Of a stretch of 64,000 bases of DNA, positions 52,535-60,554 are shown piece after piece. The stretch's first letter is position 1, and each line of letters starts with the position of its first letter. The stretch is from JBALVT01 sp047612385 (lineage in GTDB: Bacteria; Pseudomonadota; Gammaproteobacteria; Pseudomonadales; Halieaceae): NCBI GenBank assembly GCA_047612385.1, contig JBLGAR010000002.1:1-64000 (forward strand), in the 5' to 3' direction. Made by a program: the position numbers and the translations under genes. Below the pieces are notes generated by a model. It saw only the letters and a list, made by a program, of their open reading frames with translations. It was not told the DNA's origin and searched no databases.

Positions 52535-54007
52535 CTACTGCATATCGAAGGCATCAAAGTTGGGTGCTGACATCGCCGTTTCAAATTTCTTATAGCTCCA
52601 GGGCCAGGTTGACGGGATACCTTGGGCATCAAGATACCAGCTGCTACAACCCGATCCAAAAATTGTTGTTTTGGCCGCCTCTAAACGATCCGTATCATAC
52701 TGATCAAGCGCGGCTTGCGTCGCGCTAACGGCCGAGCATGTACCTGATAATAATTCTTCTATGAGTTGCCAGATGTAGTTCCATTGCAACTCAGCGATAT
52801 CGATCAGGGAAAAGTTTCCAACAGGGCCGCTCGGACCATTGAGCATGAAAAAATTCGGGAAGTCTGGTATGGAGACTGCCAGATAGGCCCGTGGGCGCAC
52901 TTTCCATGCTTCCTCCAGGGTAGCACTATTGCGCCCCGTGACGCTCATCGGGCGCATGAACATAGTCGGATTAAACCCGGTGGCCAACGCAATAACATCC
53001 AGCTCGTGCAACTGTCCGTCAACTGTTCGAATCCCGCCACCTTCAATACACTCAATGCCCTGCGTCACCAAATGCGCATCTTTATGCTGTATGGCTCGAT
53101 AATAATCGGGGGAGAATATCAAACGCTTACAAGCCGCACGATAGCTTGGACGCAGCGCCTCCTTTAGCTCGGGATCTTCAATACTCGACTCGAGATTCTC
53201 AAGAACAACAGCTTCTATCTCAGCCATTTCTGTCGAATCCGGGCTCACCACCCCGTTGGTAAAACGCTCCACGTTAGCAAGATACTCAGGATCATTTCTA
53301 ATGCGCATCAGTAAATCTCGATCAGCTCGAAATGCGGCTCGTTGCGCCTCACTAAAAAAGGGATTTTGTACCGGCATGATCCACTGTGGCGTCCGTTGAA
53401 AATGTTCCACTGACGAAGCTCTACCTGCCAGAGCCGAGACAATCTGAACACCGGTAGAGCCATTGCCAATGACGCCCACTCGCTGGCCATCAAGCGGCAC
53501 ACTGTGATCCCAGCGTGAGGTATGAAATATTTCTCCGGAGAACGCCTCTATCCCATTGATAGAGGGGACACTAGGATGGTGCAACACTCCAGTGGCCGCG
53601 ATAACAACGTCGGCGACATCCTCTACACCCGTTTGACTGCGCAGATACCATCGCCCATCGCGATAGTCGCAGCGGGTAATTTCCTGATTGAACTGGATAA
53701 AATCATCCAGCTTGTACTTGAGCGAGGTACTGACAAAATACTCCTGCACCTCAGCGCCAGGCGGCAACTGACGGGTCCAGTTTGGATTGGGTTCGAAAGA
53801 GTAAGTATAGGAATGCGACGGCACATCGCAGGTTAATCCGGGATAGGTATTCTCACGCCAAGTTCCTCCTACCCGGTCTGCTTTCTCGTAAAGACAAATA
53901 TTGCGCTGACCGGCCTCCAGCAATTTTATAGCGGCAAGAATTCCGGCCATTCCCGCGCCGATAACAACGAAGCGTAGTTCTTTTGATTGATTATCTTCTT
54001 TAACCAA
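52535..54007 (-). CDS. Flavin-binding Baeyer-Villiger-type monooxygenase
   Basis: 490 residues. FAD loop VIGAGMAGILAAIKL (about 15-29), BVMO fingerprint FSGEIFHTSRWDH (near 153), NADPH loop VIGNGSTGVQIV and the C-terminal ATGFNPTMFMRPM block. Shorter than the first BVMO because it lacks the N-terminal extension, close to the cyclohexanone-type length. The start is TTG at 54007 with GGGAG 9 nt upstream; no ATG is suitably placed. Divergent from the carotenoid oxygenase gene. Confidence 0.89.
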   Translation of the reverse strand: MVKEDNQSKELRFVVIGAGMAGILAAIKLLEAGQRNICLYEKADRVGGTWRENTYPGLTCDVPSHSYTYSFEPNPNWTRQLPPGAEVQEYFVSTSLKYKLDDFIQFNQEITRCDYRDGRWYLRSQTGVEDVADVVIAATGVLHHPSVPSINGIEAFSGEIFHTSRWDHSVPLDGQRVGVIGNGSTGVQIVSALAGRASSVEHFQRTPQWIMPVQNPFFSEAQRAAFRADRDLLMRIRNDPEYLANVERFTNGVVSPDSTEMAEIEAVVLENLESSIEDPELKEALRPSYRAACKRLIFSPDYYRAIQHKDAHLVTQGIECIEGGGIRTVDGQLHELDVIALATGFNPTMFMRPMSVTGRNSATLEEAWKVRPRAYLAVSIPDFPNFFMLNGPSGPVGNFSLIDIAELQWNYIWQLIEELLSGTCSAVSATQAALDQYDTDRLEAAKTTIFGSGCSSWYLDAQGIPSTWPWSYKKFETAMSAPNFDAFDMQ

Positions 54008-54120
54008 CGCCTTGCACTCCCTCTATTTCAATGGGAAAAGGCTAGCACAAGCGAAGAGCGCAAGCAGTTTAAAATTTTAGGCTGCAGTTCAATTGTCAGG
54101 CATTGCCCTGGGCCCTGCGG

Positions 54121-54139
54121 TATAATGTTTAATCAAACA
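54121..54139 (+). promoter_or_regulatory. Candidate -10 and operator dyad before the carotenoid oxygenase
   Basis: TATAAT at 54121-54126 overlaps the inverted repeat TGTTT-AATC-AAACA (54126-54139). A repressor binding there would cover the transcription start. A half-site AATCAAACA follows at about 54152. No good -35 was found. Confidence 0.35.
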
Positions 54140-54181
54140 CGTGTAGCGCTGAATCAAACAGCTCTATCAAAAGGCGAATCT

Positions 54182-55519
54182 ATGAATTCAAACCCCTATC
54201 TCAAGGGCAACTTTGCCCCGGTTGAAGATGAATTAAGTGCTCATGATCTGAAAGTTACCGGTGAAATTCCAGCGGCTCTATGCGGCCGCTTCTTGCGCAT
54301 CGGACCCAACCCTGTTGCCGCAGATCCAGACAACTACCACTGGTTTACCGGCAACGGCATGGCACATGGACTGCGGCTTCGCGACGGTAAGGCAGAATGG
54401 TTTCACAGCCGCTACGTGCGCGATGACGACGTGGTTGCAATAAAAGGCTGGGATCCCGTGGCAGGTCCTATGCCCGATTTTCCGCTCGGGCCCGGCGTGG
54501 CCAACACTAACATCGTAGGCATGGCCGGTAAGACTTTTGCCATTGTAGAGGCAGGGAATCTCCCGGTTGAACTGAATTACGAACTGGACACCGTCGCGCG
54601 CAGTAATTTTCAAGGGACTCTTCCCGCTGGTTTTAGCGCTCACCCACGAGTTGACGCCGACACAGGAGAAACCCATACCGCTGTATATTCGCCTTTTTGG
54701 AAGCATATTCAATACGTACTCATAGGCTCTGACGGTCTGGTAAAAAAGACCGTGGATGTGCCCACGCCGGGCAGTCCAATGGTTCACGACTGCATGTTCA
54801 CCAAAAACTATTTCATTTTGTTCGACTTCCCAGTGTTGTTTGACGAACAGGCGCTCACCAGCGGTGCGCCCTTCCCCTATACCTGGCAACCTGAGTACGG
54901 CGCACGGGTGGGGCTGCTGCCCAGAGCTGGAGACGTCGACCAAGTCACCTGGCACGAAGTCGAATTGTGCTACGTCTTTCACCCCATGAATGCCTTTGAA
55001 GACGAAAAGGGAAGCGTTGTGCTAGACGTGGTTCGACATCCGAAAATGTTTGCCACTGATCACCACGGGCCCAACGAGGGAGCGACAACGCTTGACCGCT
55101 GGACCATCGATCCCAAAAAAACTCGCGTGACAGAGACTCGCCTGGATGATCGAGGGTTGGAGTTTCCGAGGATCAATGAGCGCCTGCAGGGAAAGCCTTA
55201 TCGCTACGGATATTCCAGCGTACTCTCGGACGGATTCACCATCGGCTCGATCACCAAGCATGACCTCCACAAGCAAAGCATCGAATCTCATAGCGACGGA
55301 GACGATCGCGCATTTATGGAGCCCGTGTTTATTCCCAAACACACTGATGCAGCAGAGGACGAGGGATGGATTATGTCCTATGTATACGATCGTAGCACCG
55401 ATAAAAGTGATGTAGTGATTATCGACGCACAGGATTTCAGTGCTAAGCCCTTAGCGACAATACACTTACCGCGCAGAGTCCCGTTTGGCTTTCACGGCAA
55501 CTGGGTGGCAGACGCATGA
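54182..55519 (+). CDS. Carotenoid cleavage oxygenase family protein
   Basis: Non-heme iron oxygenase of the RPE65/CCO family, 445 residues from the ATG at 54182 (AAGG 7 nt upstream; the open frame runs 65 codons further upstream without homology). GNGMAHGLRLRDG is the family blade motif, and four His ligands are visible in SAHPRVD, MVHDCMF, YVFHPMNAF and FGFHGNW. Members cleave carotenoids, apocarotenoids or stilbenes; the bacterial neighbours here (BVMO, SDR) suggest a catabolic role. The SDR gene overlaps its end by 4 nt. Confidence 0.93.
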   Translation: MNSNPYLKGNFAPVEDELSAHDLKVTGEIPAALCGRFLRIGPNPVAADPDNYHWFTGNGMAHGLRLRDGKAEWFHSRYVRDDDVVAIKGWDPVAGPMPDFPLGPGVANTNIVGMAGKTFAIVEAGNLPVELNYELDTVARSNFQGTLPAGFSAHPRVDADTGETHTAVYSPFWKHIQYVLIGSDGLVKKTVDVPTPGSPMVHDCMFTKNYFILFDFPVLFDEQALTSGAPFPYTWQPEYGARVGLLPRAGDVDQVTWHEVELCYVFHPMNAFEDEKGSVVLDVVRHPKMFATDHHGPNEGATTLDRWTIDPKKTRVTETRLDDRGLEFPRINERLQGKPYRYGYSSVLSDGFTIGSITKHDLHKQSIESHSDGDDRAFMEPVFIPKHTDAAEDEGWIMSYVYDRSTDKSDVVIIDAQDFSAKPLATIHLPRRVPFGFHGNWVADA

Positions 55520-56343
55520 GTACCCGCAACAGTACCTTTACCGATAAGGTTGTTGTCATAACCGGCGCTTCGGCCGGAGTCGGTGCCGCCTGCGCCAGAG
55601 AATTCGCCCGTCAGGGTGCAAAACTGGTATTGGCGGCCCGCGGCGAGCAAGCGCTACAAAAAATCGCTGCGGAATTAACAGCGCGCACAGAAGTTATGTA
55701 CGTGGCCATGGATGTCGCCAATAGCGATGCCTGCACAGCGCTTCTCGCCCAAGCCAAAGAACGATTCGGTAACATCCATGTGCTGGTTAACAACGCTGGT
55801 TTACACGTTAGAGGCGATGTCAGGAAAGTCGCACCGACGGATATCGCGAACATGGTCGACGTCAATTTGCGCGCACCTTTATTACTCACCGCTGCTGCTA
55901 TTCCCTATCTCGAACAAGCCGGGGGCGGCGCAATCGTCATGCTCGGGTCACTGGCGGGACGAGCACCCATGCAGAGCGCTGCGACCTACGCAGCTACGAA
56001 AGCCGGCATGCGGGCATTCACTTATGGTTTGGCGGACGAGCTTCGCGGCAGCAATATCAATATTGGAGTGGTCTCTCCCGGACCGATCGACACCGGCTTC
56101 ATCATGGATGAGATTGATCAGGTAGAGGATATCGTTTTTTCACAGCCCATGAGCAGTGCCCAGTCAGTTGCAGACGCAGTAATCGCTATAGCGAAGGGAG
56201 AAGAGATCGAAATTTGTATGCCCGCCACTAGCGGCAGAGCTACCTCCCTGCTGTATTTATTTCCATCCTTAAGACGCTGGCTGCGACCAAAACTCAGTGC
56301 GGCCGGTCGAAAGAATAAAGAAAAATACCGTCAGACTCAATAG
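55516..56343 (+). CDS. Short-chain dehydrogenase/reductase
   Basis: 275 residues of a classical SDR: cofactor loop TGASAGVGAACA, NNAG (VLVNNAGLHV), catalytic Ser in MLGSLAGRAP and YAATK (Tyr-x-x-x-Lys). SPGPIDTGF follows. The basic residues after the first strand (ARG) hint at NADP use. The ATGA overlap with the carotenoid oxygenase stop indicates coupling, so it likely reduces or oxidises that enzyme's product. Confidence 0.9.
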   Translation: MSTRNSTFTDKVVVITGASAGVGAACAREFARQGAKLVLAARGEQALQKIAAELTARTEVMYVAMDVANSDACTALLAQAKERFGNIHVLVNNAGLHVRGDVRKVAPTDIANMVDVNLRAPLLLTAAAIPYLEQAGGGAIVMLGSLAGRAPMQSAATYAATKAGMRAFTYGLADELRGSNINIGVVSPGPIDTGFIMDEIDQVEDIVFSQPMSSAQSVADAVIAIAKGEEIEICMPATSGRATSLLYLFPSLRRWLRPKLSAAGRKNKEKYRQTQ

Positions 56344-56371
56344 TGCGCATTACAAGGCGATCCCCTAGAAA

Positions 56372-57001
56372 ATGTACAACGGCGAGAAACTTAACAGCAT
56401 CAGCCACCTGATAGGCGCGGTATTCGCGCTTGTTGGCCTGGGCGCACTGCTTACTGTGGGCCTTCAGTCTGGCGACATAGGGGTGCTCATCAGTTTTACT
56501 GTGTTTGGGTTGACGCTGGTTTTGCTGTACACCATGTCGACCTTGTACCACAGCTTTCACCCACCAAAACTTAAACAACTGTTCAAGCTGTTTGATCACA
56601 TTTCTATTTACTTGCTCATTGCGGGTAGCTACACCCCCTATATGTTGGTCAGCCTGAAAGATGGCAGCGGACCTACCATTATGATGGTCGTGTGGCTATT
56701 GGCCAGCCTGGGAACATTAAGCGAAATATTTTTGTCGGGAAAAGCCGTAAAAATTGGCCAGGTACTTATCTACCTGGGAATGGGTTGGGCCTGCGCATTT
56801 GATCTCGAGGGATTGCGGGCCGCGCTGTCAGAACCGGGTTACTTCTGGCTAACCGCAGGGGGTATCTCCTATACAGTGGGCGTGATTTTCTATGTTCTGG
56901 ACAAAGTGAACCGACTTCAACACGCGCATGGTATTTGGCACTTTTTCGTCCTGGCAGGATCGCTGTGCCATTTTATTTCAATCATCAGCTACGTGAGATA
57001 G
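56372..57001 (+). CDS. Hemolysin III family membrane protein (PAQR-like)
   Basis: 209 residues with seven hydrophobic segments. NSISHLIGAVFALVG near the start, LYHSFHPPKLKQLFKLFDHISIYLLIAGSYTPYML and the terminal HFFVLAGSLCHFISI carry the His/Asp set that binds zinc in this family. Despite the name, the usual role is membrane-lipid or ceramidase-like rather than a toxin. Twenty-eight nt after the SDR gene. Confidence 0.93.
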   Translation: MYNGEKLNSISHLIGAVFALVGLGALLTVGLQSGDIGVLISFTVFGLTLVLLYTMSTLYHSFHPPKLKQLFKLFDHISIYLLIAGSYTPYMLVSLKDGSGPTIMMVVWLLASLGTLSEIFLSGKAVKIGQVLIYLGMGWACAFDLEGLRAALSEPGYFWLTAGGISYTVGVIFYVLDKVNRLQHAHGIWHFFVLAGSLCHFISIISYVR

Positions 57002-57365
57002 CGGCTATAGATTGAGATCTGCTTTCATGAGTAAAGCTCTCAGCACACGACTTCCCTCCAGGCTCATCCCCTTTCGTCCGCTTTGGTGAACGTCCACGGC
57101 AAATAGTATGGCTATCGTCCAACTAGCGCCCAACTAGCGCCCAACTAGTGCCCATGCTCCCATAGTAGCAACTCTTCACACGGGAATGGGTCTGTTTGAG
57201 TGTGTGCTGTGCAGCCATCGGAAAATTCGATCCCGCTTAACCGATATTTTCATTATACAGATTGTAGCTAAAGCGCTAAGATTATCCGATTCCCCAACCA
57301 ATATCGGGAACGCAGGTGGGCAAGCCGCCTATACTTAGTGAGTTTTATGTAACAGGAGAGTAGAC
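57002..57365. other. Intergenic region between hemolysin III gene and rubrerythrin
   Basis: 364 bp. Contains three tandem 11-bp repeats (57119-57151) and a TATACT (57330-57335) about 30 nt before the rubrerythrin ATG that may be its -10. No ORF or RNA gene was recognised. Confidence 0.5.
57119..57151. repeat. Three tandem 11-bp repeats
   Basis: The unit CCAACTAGCGC occurs twice exactly and once with one change (CCAACTAGTGC). The array lies in a non-coding region about 215 bp before rubrerythrin and may be slippage-prone. Confidence 0.85.
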
Positions 57366-57785
57366 ATGTCCCTAAAAGACAGCCAAACCGAACAAAATCT
57401 GAAAGACGCCTTTGCAGGTGAATCACAGGCAAACCGCCGTTACCTTTACTTCGCTGCAAAAGCAGATGTTGAAGGCTACAACGATGTAGCCTCAGTTTTC
57501 CGCTCAACTGCTGAAGGGGAAACTGGGCACGCCCACGGGCACCTGGAATACTTGGAAGAAACGGGTGACCCTGCAACAGGCCTGCCAATTGGCGCCACTT
57601 CGGACAACCTGAAAGCCGCTATTGCGGGCGAAACTCACGAGTACACTGATATGTACCCGGGAATGGCCAAAACTGCGCGCGATGAAGGCTTCGATGAGAT
57701 CGCTGACTGGATGGAAACTCTGGCCAAGGCAGAACGTAGCCACGCCAACCGATTCCAGAAAGCACTGGATAATCTAGACGACTAG
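57366..57785 (+). CDS. Rubrerythrin (di-iron domain only)
   Basis: 139 residues: a four-helix ferritin-like di-iron domain with Glu/His ligands in GESQANRRY, EGETGHAHGHLEY, AGETHEYTDMY and AERSHANRF. The C-terminal rubredoxin domain of classical rubrerythrin is absent, so an external electron donor is needed; the Fe-S protein that follows is a candidate. It detoxifies peroxide in related systems. ATG with AGGAG 7 nt upstream. Confidence 0.93.
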   Translation: MSLKDSQTEQNLKDAFAGESQANRRYLYFAAKADVEGYNDVASVFRSTAEGETGHAHGHLEYLEETGDPATGLPIGATSDNLKAAIAGETHEYTDMYPGMAKTARDEGFDEIADWMETLAKAERSHANRFQKALDNLDD

Positions 57786-57795
57786 CAACACCCCA

Positions 57796-57822
57796 AGGCG
57801 GCGCTGTTACGGCGGCCCGCCT
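57796..57822 (+). terminator. Possible attenuating hairpin after rubrerythrin
   Basis: AGGCGG (57796-57801) pairs with CCGCCT (57817-57822) 70 nt before the next start codon. The T-run is poor (CATTTCAGTTTG), so partial termination, giving excess rubrerythrin transcript, is more likely than a full stop. Confidence 0.35.
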
Positions 57823-57891
57823 CATTTCAGTTTGTGACCAACCGTTTTACCAACCGCGTTTACTAAAAGCTTTTATTAACAGGATACTATT

Positions 57892-59220
57892 GTGAAAGAA
57901 GGCAGCCTTGAAGCGCCTACACGGCACCCGATCGAATGGAGAACAGAACAATATTGGGACAAAGACGATCTCAATCAAGAGTTGGAGCGTGTCTACGACA
58001 TCTGCCACGGTTGCAGGCGCTGCGTAAGCCTGTGTGATTCCTTCCCCACTCTTTTCGACCTGGTGGACGAGTCGCCAACCCTGGAAGTGGATGGCATACC
58101 CAAAGAGGATTACATCAAGGTCGTAGACCAGTGTTACCTGTGCGATCTGTGTTACATGACAAAATGCCCTTATGTCCCACCGCACGAGTGGAACGTTGAC
58201 TTCCCCCACTTAATGCTCCGCGCCAAAGCTATCAAATTTAAAGAAGAAGGTGCAAAGCTGCGTGACAAAGTACTCACCAGCACAGACGCCGTATTCCAAC
58301 TGGCTTCGATCCCGCTGGTGGATGTTACGATCAACGCGCTCAACAAGAACGACACTTTCCGCAAAGCGCTGGACGCAGGCTTTGGCATTCACAAAGACGC
58401 GCCCATACCTGAGTTTCACAGCAATACCCTGAGAAAAAGGGTTGCGCCGATGGTGCGCGCAATTCAAGCCCGCGCAGTGGGAGAAACTACTGGAAAAGTA
58501 GCGCTCTACGCGACCTGCTACGGCAACTACAACAGCCCCACTCTGGGCGAGGACTTCATCAAGGTCTATCAACACAACAACATCTACATGGATATCGTAC
58601 CGAAAGAAAAATGCTGCGGCATGCCCAAGCTGGAACTTGGCGACCTGGAAACCGTCAATGCGTTAAAAGAGGCCAACATACCGGTTCTAGCTGCATTGGT
58701 TGATCAAGGTTACGATTTGATCGCGCCCATTCCATCGTGCGTGCTTATGTACAAACAGGAACTCCCTCTGCTCTACCCCGACGATGCCGATGTTTTAAAG
58801 GTACAAAAGGCGTTTTATGACCCCTTCGAGTACTTGTGGTTACGCCACAAAGGAGGCGAGTTAAATACCGATTTCCCCCAGGCTCTGGGCAACATTTCCT
58901 ACCAGGTTGCCTGTCACCTTCGTGTACAAAACATTGGCAACAAGACACGGGACATACTTAATCTGGTCCAGGAGACAGAGGTTGATGCTATCGAGCGCTG
59001 CTCCGGACACGATGGTACTTATGCGGTCAAATCAGAAACCCACGCCAAATCGGTAAAGATCGCCCGCCCGGTTGTCCGCAAGGTTGATCAAAAGGATCCG
59101 GACTATTTTTCCAGTGACTGCCCAATGGCCGCCACGCACATCGCTAATTTGTCCGACAAAGTAGACAAAGCCATGCACCCCATGACGCTGCTGCGAATGG
59201 CCTATGGCTTGTCGAGTTAA
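57892..59220 (+). CDS. Heterodisulfide-reductase-related Fe-S protein (GlpC/CCG type)
   Basis: 442 residues. Two 4Fe-4S motifs near the N-terminus (CHGCRRCVSLCDSFP; CYLCDLCYMTKCP) are followed by two CCG domains (KCCGMPKLELG; RCSGHDGTYAVKSE with CHLRVQN). This is the GlpC-like member of the conserved rubrerythrin/DUF3501 gene group. It probably carries electrons to the rubredoxin-less rubrerythrin. GTG start with AGGA 7 nt upstream. Confidence 0.9.
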   Translation: MKEGSLEAPTRHPIEWRTEQYWDKDDLNQELERVYDICHGCRRCVSLCDSFPTLFDLVDESPTLEVDGIPKEDYIKVVDQCYLCDLCYMTKCPYVPPHEWNVDFPHLMLRAKAIKFKEEGAKLRDKVLTSTDAVFQLASIPLVDVTINALNKNDTFRKALDAGFGIHKDAPIPEFHSNTLRKRVAPMVRAIQARAVGETTGKVALYATCYGNYNSPTLGEDFIKVYQHNNIYMDIVPKEKCCGMPKLELGDLETVNALKEANIPVLAALVDQGYDLIAPIPSCVLMYKQELPLLYPDDADVLKVQKAFYDPFEYLWLRHKGGELNTDFPQALGNISYQVACHLRVQNIGNKTRDILNLVQETEVDAIERCSGHDGTYAVKSETHAKSVKIARPVVRKVDQKDPDYFSSDCPMAATHIANLSDKVDKAMHPMTLLRMAYGLSS

Positions 59221-59251
59221 GCACCAATAGAAACAGGAACAGGAGATACCC

Positions 59252-59851
59252 ATGACAGCATTATCACGCACCGACCTTTGGTCACTGGAAGAATATTCCC
59301 AGGAGCGGCAAGTCTTCCGCGCCAAGGTTATGGAACACAAAAAAAGCCGCCAGTTGGCACTGGGAGAAAACGCCAGATTGTATTTCGAGGATCTTCTAAC
59401 GATTAGATATCAAATACAGGAAATGCTGCGCATCGAAAAAGTGTTTGAAGCCGACGGCATTGAAGAAGAACTCGAGTCTTACAATCCGCTGATACCCGAT
59501 GGCCAAAATTGGAAAGCGACATTTATGATAGAGTTTGACGACCCCATCGAGCGCGCAAAGCACTTGTCCAACATGATTGGCATTGAAGACAAAGTGTGGA
59601 TGCAGATTGCCGGCTGCGAAAAAGTCTACCCTATTGCCGACGAAGATATGGAACGAGACAACGAGCATAAAACCTCATCCGTTCACTTTCTTAGATTCGA
59701 ACTCAGCCCCACAATGATTAACGCGGCTCAAAATGGCGAAGCTATTCTCGCAGGAATTGATCACGAGGCCTATCCGATAGATTCCTTCGAAGTTCGTTCG
59801 GATATTCGTGAGTCCCTTTTGAACGATCTGGATCCTATGGCCATTAACTAG
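59252..59851 (+). CDS. DUF3501 family protein
   Basis: 199 residues, soluble. TRYQIQEMLRIEKVFE-like helix, the YNPLIPDGQNWKATFMIEFDD block and HFLRFELSP are the DUF3501 pattern. Function unknown; it is usually found with rubrerythrin and the CCG Fe-S protein, as here. ATG with AGGAGA 5 nt upstream, 31 nt after the previous gene. Confidence 0.9.
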   Translation: MTALSRTDLWSLEEYSQERQVFRAKVMEHKKSRQLALGENARLYFEDLLTIRYQIQEMLRIEKVFEADGIEEELESYNPLIPDGQNWKATFMIEFDDPIERAKHLSNMIGIEDKVWMQIAGCEKVYPIADEDMERDNEHKTSSVHFLRFELSPTMINAAQNGEAILAGIDHEAYPIDSFEVRSDIRESLLNDLDPMAIN

Positions 59852-59871
59852 TGCCTATCAGGACCCCGCAT

Positions 59872-60500
59872 ATGCCGGAGCTGTTTCAATTTTTGATTCT
59901 GCTTCTGCTCAGCTGAGCCACACTATTATCAAGCACGTCCAGTATCGCCCAAGAAACCATGGGTGCCTATTATGAAGATGCGCGCCAAAGAATTGATAGC
60001 GGCGATAGTCCCGGTGCGCTCATACAGCTAAAGAACGCATTGAAGCTAGACGCCCCAGCATGTTCCATCGCTAATGCTCAGTGGTGAGATATACCTGGAT
60101 GATAAAGACCATGCGGCTGCGGAAGACGCCTTTTCAGAAGCCCTATTGTTAGGTTCCGACAGGTCTTACGTGGTCTTGAAACTGGCACAGCCCTATCTTC
60201 AGCAGGGCAAATACCTGAATGTGCTGCGCGAGCTTAAGCTGGAGCATTTTACCGGCCCAGCGAGGGTTGAATTACTGGCTTATCACGGTGAAGCCTATCT
60301 GCGCCTTGGCCTGCTGTTGGAGGCCGAGCGGCTCGATCCCAAAGCGCTGAGGTACATCACACTTGCTAAGATGAGCTTCCTACTAGTTTGCCCCTGTCAC
60401 CTGAAGCTGTCGTTCGCTGGTTTGAACCAAGCGTTTCATGTGGCAAAAAATGGAGGCGCATTGCCGAAAAAAAAAGCTATTTATGGCTTTGCTTGCTGAA
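59872..60500 (+). pseudogene. Decayed TPR protein gene, PrsT-like (PEP-CTERM system)
   Basis: Reading frame 59872 onwards encodes a signal-like start (MPELFQFLILLLLS), an in-frame TGA at about 59914, then a TPR start (AYYEDARQRIDSGD, ALIQLKNALKLD). Near 60053 one extra C in a CCCC run shifts the frame into MLSGEIYLDDKDHAAAEDAF, LAQPYLQQGKYLNVLREL and AYLRLGLLLEAERLDP. Homology fades after about 60370 and the rest of a protein normally around 900 residues is missing. The TPR phrasing matches PrsT of exosortase systems. A stop, a frameshift and truncation make it a pseudogene. Confidence 0.75.
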
Positions 60501-60554
60501 ACGATGATCAAGTTCACAGATAGCCTGCCCGAGCACGCAAACTATGAAAAAAAC

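Noticed and set aside
54278..54982. 234-codon minus-strand frame
   Set aside because: Fully antisense to the well-supported carotenoid oxygenase gene; contains no motif.
56372..57001. A true haemolysin toxin
   Set aside because: The protein is a seven-helix PAQR-like membrane protein; the family name is historical.
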